From assembly GCA_946480715.1 (NCBI GenBank), contig CAMLKK010000010.1, forward strand, positions 24,015 through 88,014: 64,000 nucleotides of DNA, read 5' to 3'. Numbering within the stretch: the first letter of the stretch is position 1; each line of letters opens with the position of its first letter. A program made the position numbers and the translations under genes. The DNA is from an uncultured Bacteriovorax sp. Lineage in GTDB: Bacteria > Bdellovibrionota > Bacteriovoracia > Bacteriovoracales > Bacteriovoracaceae. Shown in pieces: positions 1 to 8,654 of the stretch. The notes beneath the pieces are model-generated. The model was not told the origin of the DNA, searched no databases, and was given only the letters and a program-made list of their open reading frames with translations.

Positions 1-399
1 GGAGAAATTAGAGGATTTAAAACTCGCTTTCACCTCTACACTGTTCCAGGACAGGTCTTCTATGAAGCTTCAAGAAAGCTTATTTTAAGAGGTGTAGATG
101 GCGTTGTCTTCGTTGCTGATTCACAAGTTGAAAGAATGGAAGCCAATCTCGAATCGCTAAAATCGCTGGAAAAAAACTTAACGGATCAAGGTTACGATAT
201 TAGTAAAATTCCTCTGGTTATGCAGTGGAATAAGCGCGATTTACCGAATACAACTTCGGTCTTAGATCTTCACAATGCTTTAAATAAATGGAAAGTCCCT
301 GAGTTCGAAGCAGTGGCCATGAAAGGAACTGGTGTTTTCGATACACTAAAAATGATCTCGAAACTCGTACTTATGAATTTGAAAGGTGGACTAGAGTAA
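1..399 (+). CDS. mglA: MglA-type small GTPase, 3' part only
   Basis: The reading frame is open from the first base, so the 5' end lies outside the window. The visible part contains the MglA version of the G3 motif (TVPGQ) followed by an ASRKLILRGVDG segment and VFVADS, and further on the G4-like NKRD motif. These are hallmarks of MglA, the Ras-like GTPase that sets cell polarity and motility in deltaproteobacteria and their relatives and works with a Roadblock-domain GAP (MglB). The Walker A motif lies upstream and cannot be checked. The stop codon overlaps the 3' end of the convergent downstream gene by 9 bases. The family call is very secure. The role in this organism (polarity, gliding or pole selection) is inferred from the family. 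Confidence 0.93.
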   Translation, partial: GEIRGFKTRFHLYTVPGQVFYEASRKLILRGVDGVVFVADSQVERMEANLESLKSLEKNLTDQGYDISKIPLVMQWNKRDLPNTTSVLDLHNALNKWKVPEFEAVAMKGTGVFDTLKMISKLVLMNLKGGLE

Positions 400-1578
400 T
401 TTTTTGTATTCAAGAAAAATGAGATGAGCTTTCATCAATGCTTCTTGATCATAAAAACTTGAACGACTTCCTACTAAATGGTGACCCTCTAAAACGCCGA
501 GATTAATTCCTTTGAAATAGTAAGGGAATTGAGCATTTTCAACATCTACAACGCCATCATTAGATTTCTGACTTCTAAAAATAGCTTTAGTTATCATCAT
601 CCAAACGTGCGAGTTATGCCACTTGGATTCGAAAGCAATGGCCGTATAGAAAGGAGCTTTGGGAAGCAGAGAATGATTCTTTTTAAACCAGCTCTCACGA
701 TAATTTTTTGAAAGAGATTTTTGAAGTTCTTTTGCGATGAGATCAATATCACGTCCTAAGAATTTCTTGGAAACGTTCTCTGGAATGCGACCAAGAGAAT
801 TTGCCATTTGAAGCAGACGATTATTTATGTGATCACTTCCCATAATAGGAGTAGCTATGAAGGAAACACCAACAATGTTTTTTGAGAGTTTTTCACCTTT
901 AGATCGCAAGTAATGAAGAGTATCAATACCACCTTTTGAAAAACAGAAAAACCAAAGGCGTTCGTCTGGTTTTTTTTCCAGGTAATCTTCAATTTGTTTT
1001 TTTAATAACAGTGAATTTTCGCGCGAACCTTTTTTTCCATCAACAACAGGAGCGATGTGTTTAACACCGCATTCATCGAGAAGTGCTTCGGCTCCTCTTT
1101 GAAAGGCCGGAGTGGAGAAAATTTCGTTCAACACGCCTGAAACTAAAACAATCGTGACATTGATTTTGGGAATTTTTAAAGGTGTTCTGTAATCGATAGC
1201 AAGATGATCGTGGGCGAGTTCATGATAAATCGTTTTGAAGATTTCATGATCTGAAGCTTCGATAGATCTTTTGTTAACAACGCTTGCAATGATTTCTTGA
1301 GCGCTTTCACTTTTGAGATTTATGTTTTCGAGTGTGCTGATATCAAAAAAAGATTTAAGAACGGAGAAAGCTGAACGAGAGAGCCAGATACCTGAGTTTG
1401 TAATTGAAATGAAGGTTTTAAGAATTTCTCGTTTAGCCCTTAGTGATTTGATTTGCTGGATATTGAAGATAAATTCTGCCATCGTCGTCTCTTTGGCATA
1501 GTTCAACGTCGCAGTGTTTTTCTGAATGCGAGAAACATAATGTGAGAAAGATTTAGAAAGGTTATTCAAAGCATTCAT
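391..1578 (-). CDS. alpha/beta-hydrolase-like protein of unknown substrate
   Basis: A 395-residue protein without an obvious signal peptide. Residues 1-135 are mainly helical and unrecognised. From about residue 140 it looks like an alpha/beta-hydrolase fold: a hydrophobic strand (VTIVLVSGVLN), then a nucleophile-elbow-like FCFSKGG with the candidate Ser at residue 214, then SFIATPIMGS. Near the C-terminus DGVVDV and EGHHLVG resemble the Asp and His regions of lipase-type triads. The elbow is S-K-G-G rather than a textbook GxSxG, so activity is plausible but not shown. It is convergent with mglA and the two stops overlap. It could be a lipase/esterase or a non-catalytic relative. I do not recognise a named family. 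Confidence 0.6.
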   Translation of the reverse strand: MNALNNLSKSFSHYVSRIQKNTATLNYAKETTMAEFIFNIQQIKSLRAKREILKTFISITNSGIWLSRSAFSVLKSFFDISTLENINLKSESAQEIIASVVNKRSIEASDHEIFKTIYHELAHDHLAIDYRTPLKIPKINVTIVLVSGVLNEIFSTPAFQRGAEALLDECGVKHIAPVVDGKKGSRENSLLLKKQIEDYLEKKPDERLWFFCFSKGGIDTLHYLRSKGEKLSKNIVGVSFIATPIMGSDHINNRLLQMANSLGRIPENVSKKFLGRDIDLIAKELQKSLSKNYRESWFKKNHSLLPKAPFYTAIAFESKWHNSHVWMMITKAIFRSQKSNDGVVDVENAQFPYYFKGINLGVLEGHHLVGSRSSFYDQEALMKAHLIFLEYKKLL

Positions 1579-1663
1579 CCAATATATTTTTAAATTCCCA
1601 CAGGGACCACTAAAGAGTATGATTGTTGCATAGTGAAGTTTTAATCGTCAAATCGAGGTGTTT

Positions 1664-2509
1664 GTGAACCCAATTAAATTAGGTATTATCGGTGGAAGCG
1701 GCGTATACAAAATTGAAGGAATTGAAGTCGTAAAAGAGCATAAGGTTACGACACCATTTGGAAATCCTACGTCTGAAATTATTGAAGCGAAATTAAACGG
1801 TCATTCATTTTACTTTCTTCCTCGTCATGGGAAAAATCACTCGTTCACTCCAAGCGAAGTCAACTATCGTGCAAACATATTTGCTTTAAAAAAGCTTGGT
1901 GTTGATACAATTATTTCTGTATCAGCAGTAGGTTCTTTAAAAGAAGAATATCCACCAACAAGTTTTGTTATCGTTGATCAATTTATTGATTGGACGAAAG
2001 GAAAAAGAGAAAGAACTTTTTTCAACAATGGTTTTGTAGGACACGTGTCTGTTGCAAATCCTGTAGAAAAAGGACTGCAAGATATTTTAGTGCAAGCTTG
2101 CCGTGATGAAAAAATCAAACACGGTGTAGGTGGATCTTATATTTGTATCGAAGGCCCACAGTTCTCATCAAAAGCAGAGTCGAATATCTATAGAAGTTTT
2201 GGTGCTAGCGTAATCGGTATGACGAACGTTCCAGAAGCATATCTCGCTAAAGAAGCAGGTATGGCATACGCAACAATCGCAATGGTTACAGATTACGATT
2301 GCTGGAAAGAAGAACACTGTACACTAGAAGAAATTATGAAAGTTATGGCGACAAACAATCAACAAGCACACGCGGTTTTAAAAAGATTGATCCCACAACT
2401 TTCTCAAAACCCTCTGAAGTTCCAAAAAGAAAATACATATGCAGTTCTTTCAAAACCAGCTCAAATGACAGCTGAGCAAACTGAAATGCTAGAAGTGTTG
2501 ATGCGATAA
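1664..2509 (+). CDS. mtnP: S-methyl-5'-thioadenosine phosphorylase
   Basis: Family: purine nucleoside phosphorylase type 2. MTAP cleaves methylthioadenosine with phosphate to adenine and methylthioribose-1-phosphate, recycling the by-product of polyamine and autoinducer synthesis. Seen: the N-terminal IIGGSGVY phosphate-binding segment, LPRHGKNH, NYRANIFALKKLG, the EGPQFSSKAE segment, GMTNVPEAYLAKEAG and VTDYDCW, all typical of MTAP/MTIP enzymes. I chose GTG at 1664 (281 residues) because GAGG at 1655-1658 is a well spaced ribosome binding site for it. An in-frame GTG at 1658 would overlap that site. The stop codon overlaps the rsmH start (TAATG), so the gene is probably co-transcribed with the division cluster. 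It occupies the place where mraZ is often found. A closely related inosine/guanosine phosphorylase is the only serious alternative. Confidence 0.9.
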   Translation: MNPIKLGIIGGSGVYKIEGIEVVKEHKVTTPFGNPTSEIIEAKLNGHSFYFLPRHGKNHSFTPSEVNYRANIFALKKLGVDTIISVSAVGSLKEEYPPTSFVIVDQFIDWTKGKRERTFFNNGFVGHVSVANPVEKGLQDILVQACRDEKIKHGVGGSYICIEGPQFSSKAESNIYRSFGASVIGMTNVPEAYLAKEAGMAYATIAMVTDYDCWKEEHCTLEEIMKVMATNNQQAHAVLKRLIPQLSQNPLKFQKENTYAVLSKPAQMTAEQTEMLEVLMR

Positions 2510-3489
2510 TGACTTATACTCAGCACTACACAGTATTAAAAAAAGAGTGCATTGATCTTTTAACGGAGAAGGCACCGAGCGATGAACAATCGTTTTATGC
2601 TGATCTCACTTTCGGCGGTGGAGGACATTCGTTTGAATTCCTCTATCGCAATCCTCTCTTTAATGTTCGCTCTACTGATCAAGATCCTGATGCTTTAAAA
2701 AATGGTCACGCCAGAATTGCATCGGAAAAAATGGAAAACAGAATAAAATTGATAACTACAAATTTTGTTCATTTCCCTCAGATCATCAAAGAACATTCTC
2801 CGGAAATTTTTGAAAAGCATGGTGGGTTTCAAGGAATTCTGCTCGATCTAGGAGTTTCATCTCATCATTTTGATGAAGCTGATCGCGGTTTCTCATTCCG
2901 TTTTGACGGCCCGCTGGACATGCGAATGAACAATGCTTCAGATGACTTTAAAACAGCTGAAGAAATTGTGAATACATACCGCGAAGAAGATTTACGTCGA
3001 ATCTTTGAAGAATATGGTGAAGAAAAAAACGCGAGAAAAATAGCAGCTAAGATTTGTGAGCATAGAAAAACAACACCTATTAAAACGACTAAAGACTTAG
3101 AAAATATAATTTTTCATTGTTATCCCAAAGAACATCGTTACGGTAAAACCAATCCCTCCACTCGGGTATTCCAAGCTCTCCGCCTCGAAGTTAATCAAGA
3201 GCTTGAAGTTTTAACTGATGTTATTAATCAACTTATACCTCTATTAAGAATTGGTGGTCGCTTAGCGATTATCAGTTTTCATTCATTGGAAGATAGGATT
3301 GTTAAAAACATTTTTAGAGATGCTTCAGCTTTGGAAGATCTTCCGGTAGAAGTCCTAACAAAAAAACCAATTTTGCCAACTGAAGAAGAAATTTCCCACA
3401 ATTCCCGATCAAGAAGTGCTAAACTGAGAGTGTTGGAAAGAATTTCGGCCAAAAGGGAAAAGAACAAGTATCGATCCCTGGTAGGCTAA
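2509..3489 (+). CDS. rsmH: 16S rRNA (cytosine-1402-N4)-methyltransferase
   Basis: RsmH (MraW) methylates N4 of C1402 in the decoding centre of 16S rRNA. Seen: the N-terminal HYTVLKKECIDLL, DLTFGGGGHSFEFL (SAM-binding motif I), ILLDLGVSSHHFDEADRGFSFRFDGPLDMRM (all parts of the family signature), the TRVFQALRLEVNQEL motif and ISFHSLEDRIVK. Its 326 residues are normal for the family. It starts inside the mtnP stop codon and is followed 19 bases later by ftsL, the usual first steps of a dcw cluster. Confidence 0.97.
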   Translation: MTYTQHYTVLKKECIDLLTEKAPSDEQSFYADLTFGGGGHSFEFLYRNPLFNVRSTDQDPDALKNGHARIASEKMENRIKLITTNFVHFPQIIKEHSPEIFEKHGGFQGILLDLGVSSHHFDEADRGFSFRFDGPLDMRMNNASDDFKTAEEIVNTYREEDLRRIFEEYGEEKNARKIAAKICEHRKTTPIKTTKDLENIIFHCYPKEHRYGKTNPSTRVFQALRLEVNQELEVLTDVINQLIPLLRIGGRLAIISFHSLEDRIVKNIFRDASALEDLPVEVLTKKPILPTEEEISHNSRSRSAKLRVLERISAKREKNKYRSLVG

Positions 3490-3508
3490 GGCCAATCAAG
3501 GAGTGATT

Positions 3509-3823
3509 ATGGCGACAAGAAAAACTGCTGAAAAATTTCAGTTGGGTAAAAAGATTAGAGAAATCATTTTTAGTTCTCAGGGCTTTCCACTCTTCCTTTC
3601 ATTCACAACTCTTGCCATTTTGTTCGTTCTATTTCGCATGAAAAATGTGGAGATGGATTACAAAATTTCTAAAACAAATAAAGATATTGAAAAAGTTATT
3701 CTTGATAACAAAGAGTTAAAAGCGAAGAAAGCGAGAATGCTGTCTTCTGAAAAATTGCGTAAGCTTGCAGCTGTTCATAACTTAGATCAACCGAAACAAG
3801 AACAGGTTATTGTCATCCCGTAG
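3509..3823 (+). CDS. ftsL: FtsL-like cell division protein
   Basis: A small bitopic membrane protein of 104 residues: a basic cytoplasmic start, one hydrophobic segment at roughly residues 27-45, then a charged heptad-like helix and a short tail. This is the FtsL pattern, and the position between rsmH and ftsI is the standard ftsL slot. FtsL forms a coiled-coil complex with FtsB and FtsQ that activates the FtsWI septal synthase. I chose ATG 3509 because AAGGAG (3498-3503) sits 5 bases upstream of it. A GTG two codons earlier overlaps that site. Sequence conservation in FtsL is low, so the call rests mainly on topology and position. Confidence 0.85.
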   Translation: MATRKTAEKFQLGKKIREIIFSSQGFPLFLSFTTLAILFVLFRMKNVEMDYKISKTNKDIEKVILDNKELKAKKARMLSSEKLRKLAAVHNLDQPKQEQVIVIP

Positions 3824-3834
3824 GTATTGAACGA

Positions 3835-5799
3835 ATGAATCGTGTCGAAAAAAATAGAATTATCTTTGTCTTCACTTGCTTCTGCTTGTTTTTTCTACTC
3901 GTCTTGGGAAAAGCATTTAAAGTTCAATTGATCGATGCAGATGAGCTTATCGTTCGCGCGAATTCTCAATATCTTCGTCAGGTCACTGTTTATCCTAAGC
4001 GCGGAAATATTTATGATCGTGAAGGTCATCCGTTGGCATTGAACGTTCAAACATACAGTATCTTCACAATTCCTAAAGCAACTGGTAACGATAAGAACGT
4101 TTATAAAAAACTGGCGAAAATTATTCCAGAGCTCTCATACAATGAGATGTCTGCACTTGTTAAAAAACGTAAGAAGTTTACATGGCTTGGAAGAAAACTT
4201 CGTTTAACAAAAGATCAAGTTGATAAAGTTAAAGAACTAAAAGGTGTATTCATCGAGGGGGTGCCCGAGCGGGTCTATCCCAATCATGAGTTACTTGCCC
4301 AAGTCGTTGGTTTCGTCGGTCTGGATAACTCTGGCCTTTCAGGACTTGAGTACATGTATGACAAAGATCTCAAGGGTAATCCAGTCACCCTTAAATATAC
4401 GATCGATAATAAAGGTCGTCCGATAAAGTTTGAGAGTCATCATAGTGTAACAGCTCAAGCAAAAGACATTCATCTTACAATTGATAAAGACATTCAGGGC
4501 ATGGCCGAAAAATATCTAAAAGAAGCTGTTATCAAGCACTCTGCTGATAAAGGTGGAGTTGGTGTAATGGATGCAACTACGGGGGAGATTCTCGCTGTCG
4601 CCAACTACCCTACTTTTGACCCGAACAATGTAAAAGGTACTCCTCCAGAACATAGAAAACTAAGTTTTGCGATTGATCCATTTGAGCCAGGCTCATCGTT
4701 TAAAATTTTCACAGTTGGTTCTGCAATTGAAAACAAAGTAACAAAAATTAACTCTCAATATTACGGCGAGCAGGGCCGTATGCGAGTTGATAACCACTAC
4801 ATCAGAGAAGCTGAAAGCCACGAAAAATTTGAATGGATTTCTGTGGCAGACATCATAAGAGTATCTTCAAACATCGGTACAACGAAAATCGCGTTCGATC
4901 TTACTTTCCCGAAGTTCAAACAAACGCTTAAGGCCCTTAACTTTGGAAATAAAACAGGTGTGGAAGTTCCAGGTGAATCACGCGGGATTTTTACTGAAGC
5001 TGATAACGTTACACCACTTTCATTGAGTAACATTAGTTTTGGTCAGGGTATTGCCGTTACAGGTATGCAAATGCTGGCAGCTTACGGAGCTATTGCAAAT
5101 GGCGGTGAGTATGTCCGTCCAACACTCATTAAAAAAGAAATGAATAATCTTTCTGAAATTGAGCCTGAAAATGAAAACCAGATTCATAATCGTACAAGAG
5201 TATTTTCACCTGAAACGACGAAAGATTTAACAGACGCTCTCGTATTAGCTGTTGAAAAAGGAACTGGAACGAACGCTATCATTCCTCAATTTAAAATTGC
5301 AGGTAAAACTGCGACTGCACAGCGAGTGGATAAAAACGGCGGTTATAAAGGTTATGTTTCTGGGTTCGTTGGATTTCCGGTCAATGTTGATAAACGTTTT
5401 GTTATTGTTGTTTACATTGATAATCCGAAAACAAATGGATACTACGGAGGTGCGGTAGCAGCACCAGTTTTTAGAAACATTGCTGAATACATGCTTTATA
5501 AAAATAAAGACATTAGTAAAATTGCATCGCACGAAGAAGATTATGATTTGAAAACAATCAAAACTAAGTCAGACGTAGTGCAGTTGAAAGAAGCGTCGAC
5601 AAGAGCACTAGATCCAAATGTTGTTCCTAATTTCATAGGCCTTGATAAGATTTCAACTTCGGCCATTGGCAATAAGTTAAACGTTGCGCTTGTTCATCGC
5701 GGAATGGGAGTTGTAACTTCACAATTTCCTCCAGCGGGCAGTGCTCTAAGCGGTGACATCGTTATTAAATTAGAGTACTCACCTCCTAGCTATGAATAA
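3835..5799 (+). CDS. ftsI: septal penicillin-binding protein (FtsI/PBP3 class) with a PASTA domain
   Basis: Class B transpeptidase that cross-links septal peptidoglycan. Order of parts: an N-terminal membrane anchor (about 9-25), a pedestal domain with the RGNIYDREG motif (56-64), a transpeptidase domain with SSFK (288 and neighbours; active-site S287 and K290), SSN at 344-346, and a third motif reading K491-T492-A493. This last motif is odd: the family consensus is KTG, and the codon here is GCG (Ala). Residues 593-647 look like one PASTA domain (VVPNFIGLD, then SQFPPAGS), which is less usual in Gram-negative FtsI but known in other bacteria. The gene overlaps murE by 8 bases and lies between ftsL and murE as expected. 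Function is secure. The effect of the KTA variant is unknown. Confidence 0.93.
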   Translation: MNRVEKNRIIFVFTCFCLFFLLVLGKAFKVQLIDADELIVRANSQYLRQVTVYPKRGNIYDREGHPLALNVQTYSIFTIPKATGNDKNVYKKLAKIIPELSYNEMSALVKKRKKFTWLGRKLRLTKDQVDKVKELKGVFIEGVPERVYPNHELLAQVVGFVGLDNSGLSGLEYMYDKDLKGNPVTLKYTIDNKGRPIKFESHHSVTAQAKDIHLTIDKDIQGMAEKYLKEAVIKHSADKGGVGVMDATTGEILAVANYPTFDPNNVKGTPPEHRKLSFAIDPFEPGSSFKIFTVGSAIENKVTKINSQYYGEQGRMRVDNHYIREAESHEKFEWISVADIIRVSSNIGTTKIAFDLTFPKFKQTLKALNFGNKTGVEVPGESRGIFTEADNVTPLSLSNISFGQGIAVTGMQMLAAYGAIANGGEYVRPTLIKKEMNNLSEIEPENENQIHNRTRVFSPETTKDLTDALVLAVEKGTGTNAIIPQFKIAGKTATAQRVDKNGGYKGYVSGFVGFPVNVDKRFVIVVYIDNPKTNGYYGGAVAAPVFRNIAEYMLYKNKDISKIASHEEDYDLKTIKTKSDVVQLKEASTRALDPNVVPNFIGLDKISTSAIGNKLNVALVHRGMGVVTSQFPPAGSALSGDIVIKLEYSPPSYE

Positions 5800-7201
5800 G
5801 ACAGAAATTCTAAACATTCTCAATTCATCGATCGTTTCAAAGAATTCTATTACAGAGAGTTCTGAAGCGATTACTAACATCACGACCAATCTTCAAAATG
5901 CGAAAGCAAGTGATGTTGTCTTTTACAACATTAATTCTGATGAAAAATCGTGGGCCAGTTTCCAGAAGCGTATGCAAGGAGCTAAACCAGGTCTTCTTGT
6001 TTTAAATCATGGTTCTGAAAACTATAAAGGTGAGAACACTATCTTTGTTGATGGAGCTAAATTTCTTCAGATTCAAAAGCTCATCCTTGATCAATTGTTT
6101 CCGAATAAAAATAAATTAAAGCTAGTAGGTGTGACGGGAACGAATGGTAAAACCACAACCGTTAATCTTGCTATGCAGATTAGTGCAATGTTGGGACATC
6201 CTGCTTTTTCTATTGGGACCATCGGGATTCAAGACAGCAAAGGACCAATTGCGGATGATCTTGAATCAACAACACCGTCATATGTGGAATTGAGAAAACT
6301 CATTCATAAGTTTCAAGATAAATACGATGTTTGTTTTATGGAAGTGAGTTCGCACTCATTAGTTCAAAACAGATTGTTTGATCTGATGTTGGATGGTGCC
6401 GCGTGGACGAGTTTTTCACAAGATCATTTGGACTACCACAAAACAATGGATGAATACTTTGAGGCAAAACTTTTAATTGAACGGCGTTTTTTAAAAGAAG
6501 GTCATCAGCTCATCATTCCTCAATTTGAAGAGGAGCTTTATAAGCGAGTATTAAAAGTTCATCCAAATGCTAAAGTTAAAGTGGCTAAAACTTTGGAAGA
6601 GATGGGTGTTAAAGAAAAACCTCTTTTCTATCATTCTCCATACAATCAAAGTAACGTGGAAGTTGCACTTCAATTGAATACAGATCTTTTTGGTGCAGAT
6701 AAAATTCAAAAAATTGATTTGAAAAATATAGCCACACCATTAGGTCGCTTCTCACTCATTGAATTAGAAGACAATAATATAGCCATTGTGGATTATGCTC
6801 ACACGCCGGATGCACTCTTAAATATAGGAGCTGCAATTAAAAAAGCTTTTCCTAAACATTCTCTCACAGTTGTTTTTGGATGCGGTGGAAACCGCGACAA
6901 AACAAAAAGACCTTTAATGGGCAAAGCTGTTATGAGTTTTGCAGATAAGGTTGTTGTAACGAGTGATAATCCTCGAGATGAAGCTCCGGAAGATATTATC
7001 ATGGACATTATCAACGGTCTTGATGGTAGTTATGAAGCAATGGTTGATAGAGAAAAGGCCATTATTCACGCGCTTGAATCAATGGATGAAAATGAAATTG
7101 TTCTCATTGCCGGAAAAGGGCATGAAGAATACCAAGAAATAAAGGGTGTAAAACATCCTTTCAGTGATTTTAATATCGTTTCCAATTTTAAACGCGGATA
7201 A
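5792..7201 (+). CDS. murE: UDP-MurNAc-L-Ala-D-Glu : meso-diaminopimelate ligase
   Basis: Adds the third amino acid to the peptidoglycan stem in the cytoplasm, using ATP. Seen: a P-loop with G116, K120 and T121 (GTNGKTT), the ESTTPSY substrate motif, EVSSHSL, SFSQDHLDYH, the DYAHTPDAL segment and FGCGGNRDKTKRP. DNPR begins at residue 392, the motif that selects meso-diaminopimelate over lysine, so the wall is predicted to be of DAP type. The N-terminal UDP-binding domain is poorly conserved. The 8-base overlap with ftsI and 5-base gap to murF indicate one transcript. Confidence 0.95.
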   Translation: MNKTEILNILNSSIVSKNSITESSEAITNITTNLQNAKASDVVFYNINSDEKSWASFQKRMQGAKPGLLVLNHGSENYKGENTIFVDGAKFLQIQKLILDQLFPNKNKLKLVGVTGTNGKTTTVNLAMQISAMLGHPAFSIGTIGIQDSKGPIADDLESTTPSYVELRKLIHKFQDKYDVCFMEVSSHSLVQNRLFDLMLDGAAWTSFSQDHLDYHKTMDEYFEAKLLIERRFLKEGHQLIIPQFEEELYKRVLKVHPNAKVKVAKTLEEMGVKEKPLFYHSPYNQSNVEVALQLNTDLFGADKIQKIDLKNIATPLGRFSLIELEDNNIAIVDYAHTPDALLNIGAAIKKAFPKHSLTVVFGCGGNRDKTKRPLMGKAVMSFADKVVVTSDNPRDEAPEDIIMDIINGLDGSYEAMVDREKAIIHALESMDENEIVLIAGKGHEEYQEIKGVKHPFSDFNIVSNFKRG

Positions 7202-7206
7202 AATAA

Positions 7207-8595
7207 ATGCTTAATTCATTACTCTTCAAGCAGCTTAAGTCTATTAAGTCAATTAAGAATGATCATGTCTTTGATTTGAAAATTAATACTGATTCACGAA
7301 CTTTTAAAGAGGGTGAAACGTTTGTAGGTCTTGTCGGAGAAAACTTCGATGGATTCGATTATGTCGCTCAGATTGTTGAAAAAAAACCAAAGGCCATTGT
7401 TTATCATTCGAAACCTGATCGTGAAGTGATTGTGTTTGCACTCACAGAAAAATATCCAGACCTTGTTTTTATCGAAGTAACTGACACATTAGAATTCCTT
7501 CAAGAGCTTGCGACTGTTTACATGAGTGAATGGAGAAGCAGAAAGGAAACTAGAAAGATTATTGGCATCACGGGATCGAACGGAAAAACAACACACAAAG
7601 AAATGATTTCATTTCTTATGAATTCACTTTTTCCGGGTAAAGTTCTGGCCACGAAAGGCAATCTCAATAACCACATTGGTGTTCCTAAAACGATCTTCGA
7701 TCTCACAGACGAGCATGATATTGCCATCATTGAAATGGGAATGAATCACGCTGGTGAAATTCAAGTTCTTTGTGATATTGCCCAACCTGAGCATGGAATG
7801 ATCACGAACATAGGTGCAGCTCATATTGAGTTTTTAAAAAGTATGGACAATATCGCCAAGGAGAAAGGAACTCTTTATAGAAATGTACTTAAGAACTCTA
7901 AGGGAAAAGGCGTTTTTGTTGTCAATGCTGATGATGAATATTTGGCAAAGTTGGAAAAGAGTGAAGGGTTAACAACTTATGGTGAACGAAATGGCGACAT
8001 CAGAATTGCTATTAACGGTCAGCAAATTACTCTCAACAAAGATGGCAAACAATTGTTAATAACGAATGAAAATATTTCTGAGTTTCACAACCTCAAAAAC
8101 CTCGCGGGAACAGCTCTTTTTGCCATGAAGTTGTTTCCGGATAGAGAGGCTGAAGTTTTAAAGTTTGCTGGACTTTATCAGCAACCTTCAATGAATCGCT
8201 CGCAATGGATTGGGAACATCTTCCTGGATGCCTACAATGCAAATCCAAGTTCAATGAGAGTTTCTCTTGATTCATTTGTTACTGTTGTAAAAAACAAGCA
8301 AGTTTCACTTGATGACTGCTACTTCGTTTTAGGTGATATGAATGAACTGGGTGATTTTGCCCGTGAAATGCATAAAGACATCGCAAAACATGTGAGCAAT
8401 CTTGGTATCAGAAACATTAGTTTTATTGGCCGTTATAAAGACTTTTATCTCGAAGGCTATCCCTCGCCAAAAAGTAGTTTTTTGAAGAAAGAAGAGTTTC
8501 ATGATGAATGGACGAATATTCGTAAGAAGTACAAATACATCTTTGTTAAAGCGAGCCGTTCACTTCAATTAGAAACTTTGATGAACGTAGTTTAA
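7207..8595 (+). CDS. murF: UDP-MurNAc-tripeptide : D-Ala-D-Ala ligase
   Basis: The last cytoplasmic Mur ligase, attaching D-Ala-D-Ala to the tripeptide. Seen: the N-terminal INTDSRTFKEGETFVGLVG (uridine-binding domain), the ATP site GITGSNGKTTHKE, ATKGNLNNHIGVP, IEMGMNHAGEI, NIGAAHIEFL, DAYNANPSSM and VLGDMNELG, all characteristic of MurF. Its 462 residues are normal. It begins 5 bases after murE without a clear ribosome binding site, suggesting translational coupling. A possible promoter for mraY lies just downstream. Confidence 0.95.
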   Translation: MLNSLLFKQLKSIKSIKNDHVFDLKINTDSRTFKEGETFVGLVGENFDGFDYVAQIVEKKPKAIVYHSKPDREVIVFALTEKYPDLVFIEVTDTLEFLQELATVYMSEWRSRKETRKIIGITGSNGKTTHKEMISFLMNSLFPGKVLATKGNLNNHIGVPKTIFDLTDEHDIAIIEMGMNHAGEIQVLCDIAQPEHGMITNIGAAHIEFLKSMDNIAKEKGTLYRNVLKNSKGKGVFVVNADDEYLAKLEKSEGLTTYGERNGDIRIAINGQQITLNKDGKQLLITNENISEFHNLKNLAGTALFAMKLFPDREAEVLKFAGLYQQPSMNRSQWIGNIFLDAYNANPSSMRVSLDSFVTVVKNKQVSLDDCYFVLGDMNELGDFAREMHKDIAKHVSNLGIRNISFIGRYKDFYLEGYPSPKSSFLKKEEFHDEWTNIRKKYKYIFVKASRSLQLETLMNVV

Positions 8596-8597
8596 GA

Positions 8598-8625
8598 TTG
8601 ATTTAAGTTAACGATCTTTTATAAT
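8598..8625 (+). promoter_or_regulatory. candidate sigma-70-type promoter upstream of mraY
   Basis: TTGATT at 8598-8603 and TATAAT at 8620-8625, separated by 16 bases, in the murF-mraY gap and about 30 bases before the mraY start. The -10 matches consensus exactly. It would give mraY-murD their own transcription start in addition to read-through. No experimental support is visible in sequence alone. Confidence 0.5.
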
Positions 8626-8654
8626 TTAAAAAACTTCATACTTGGCAGGTCTTC

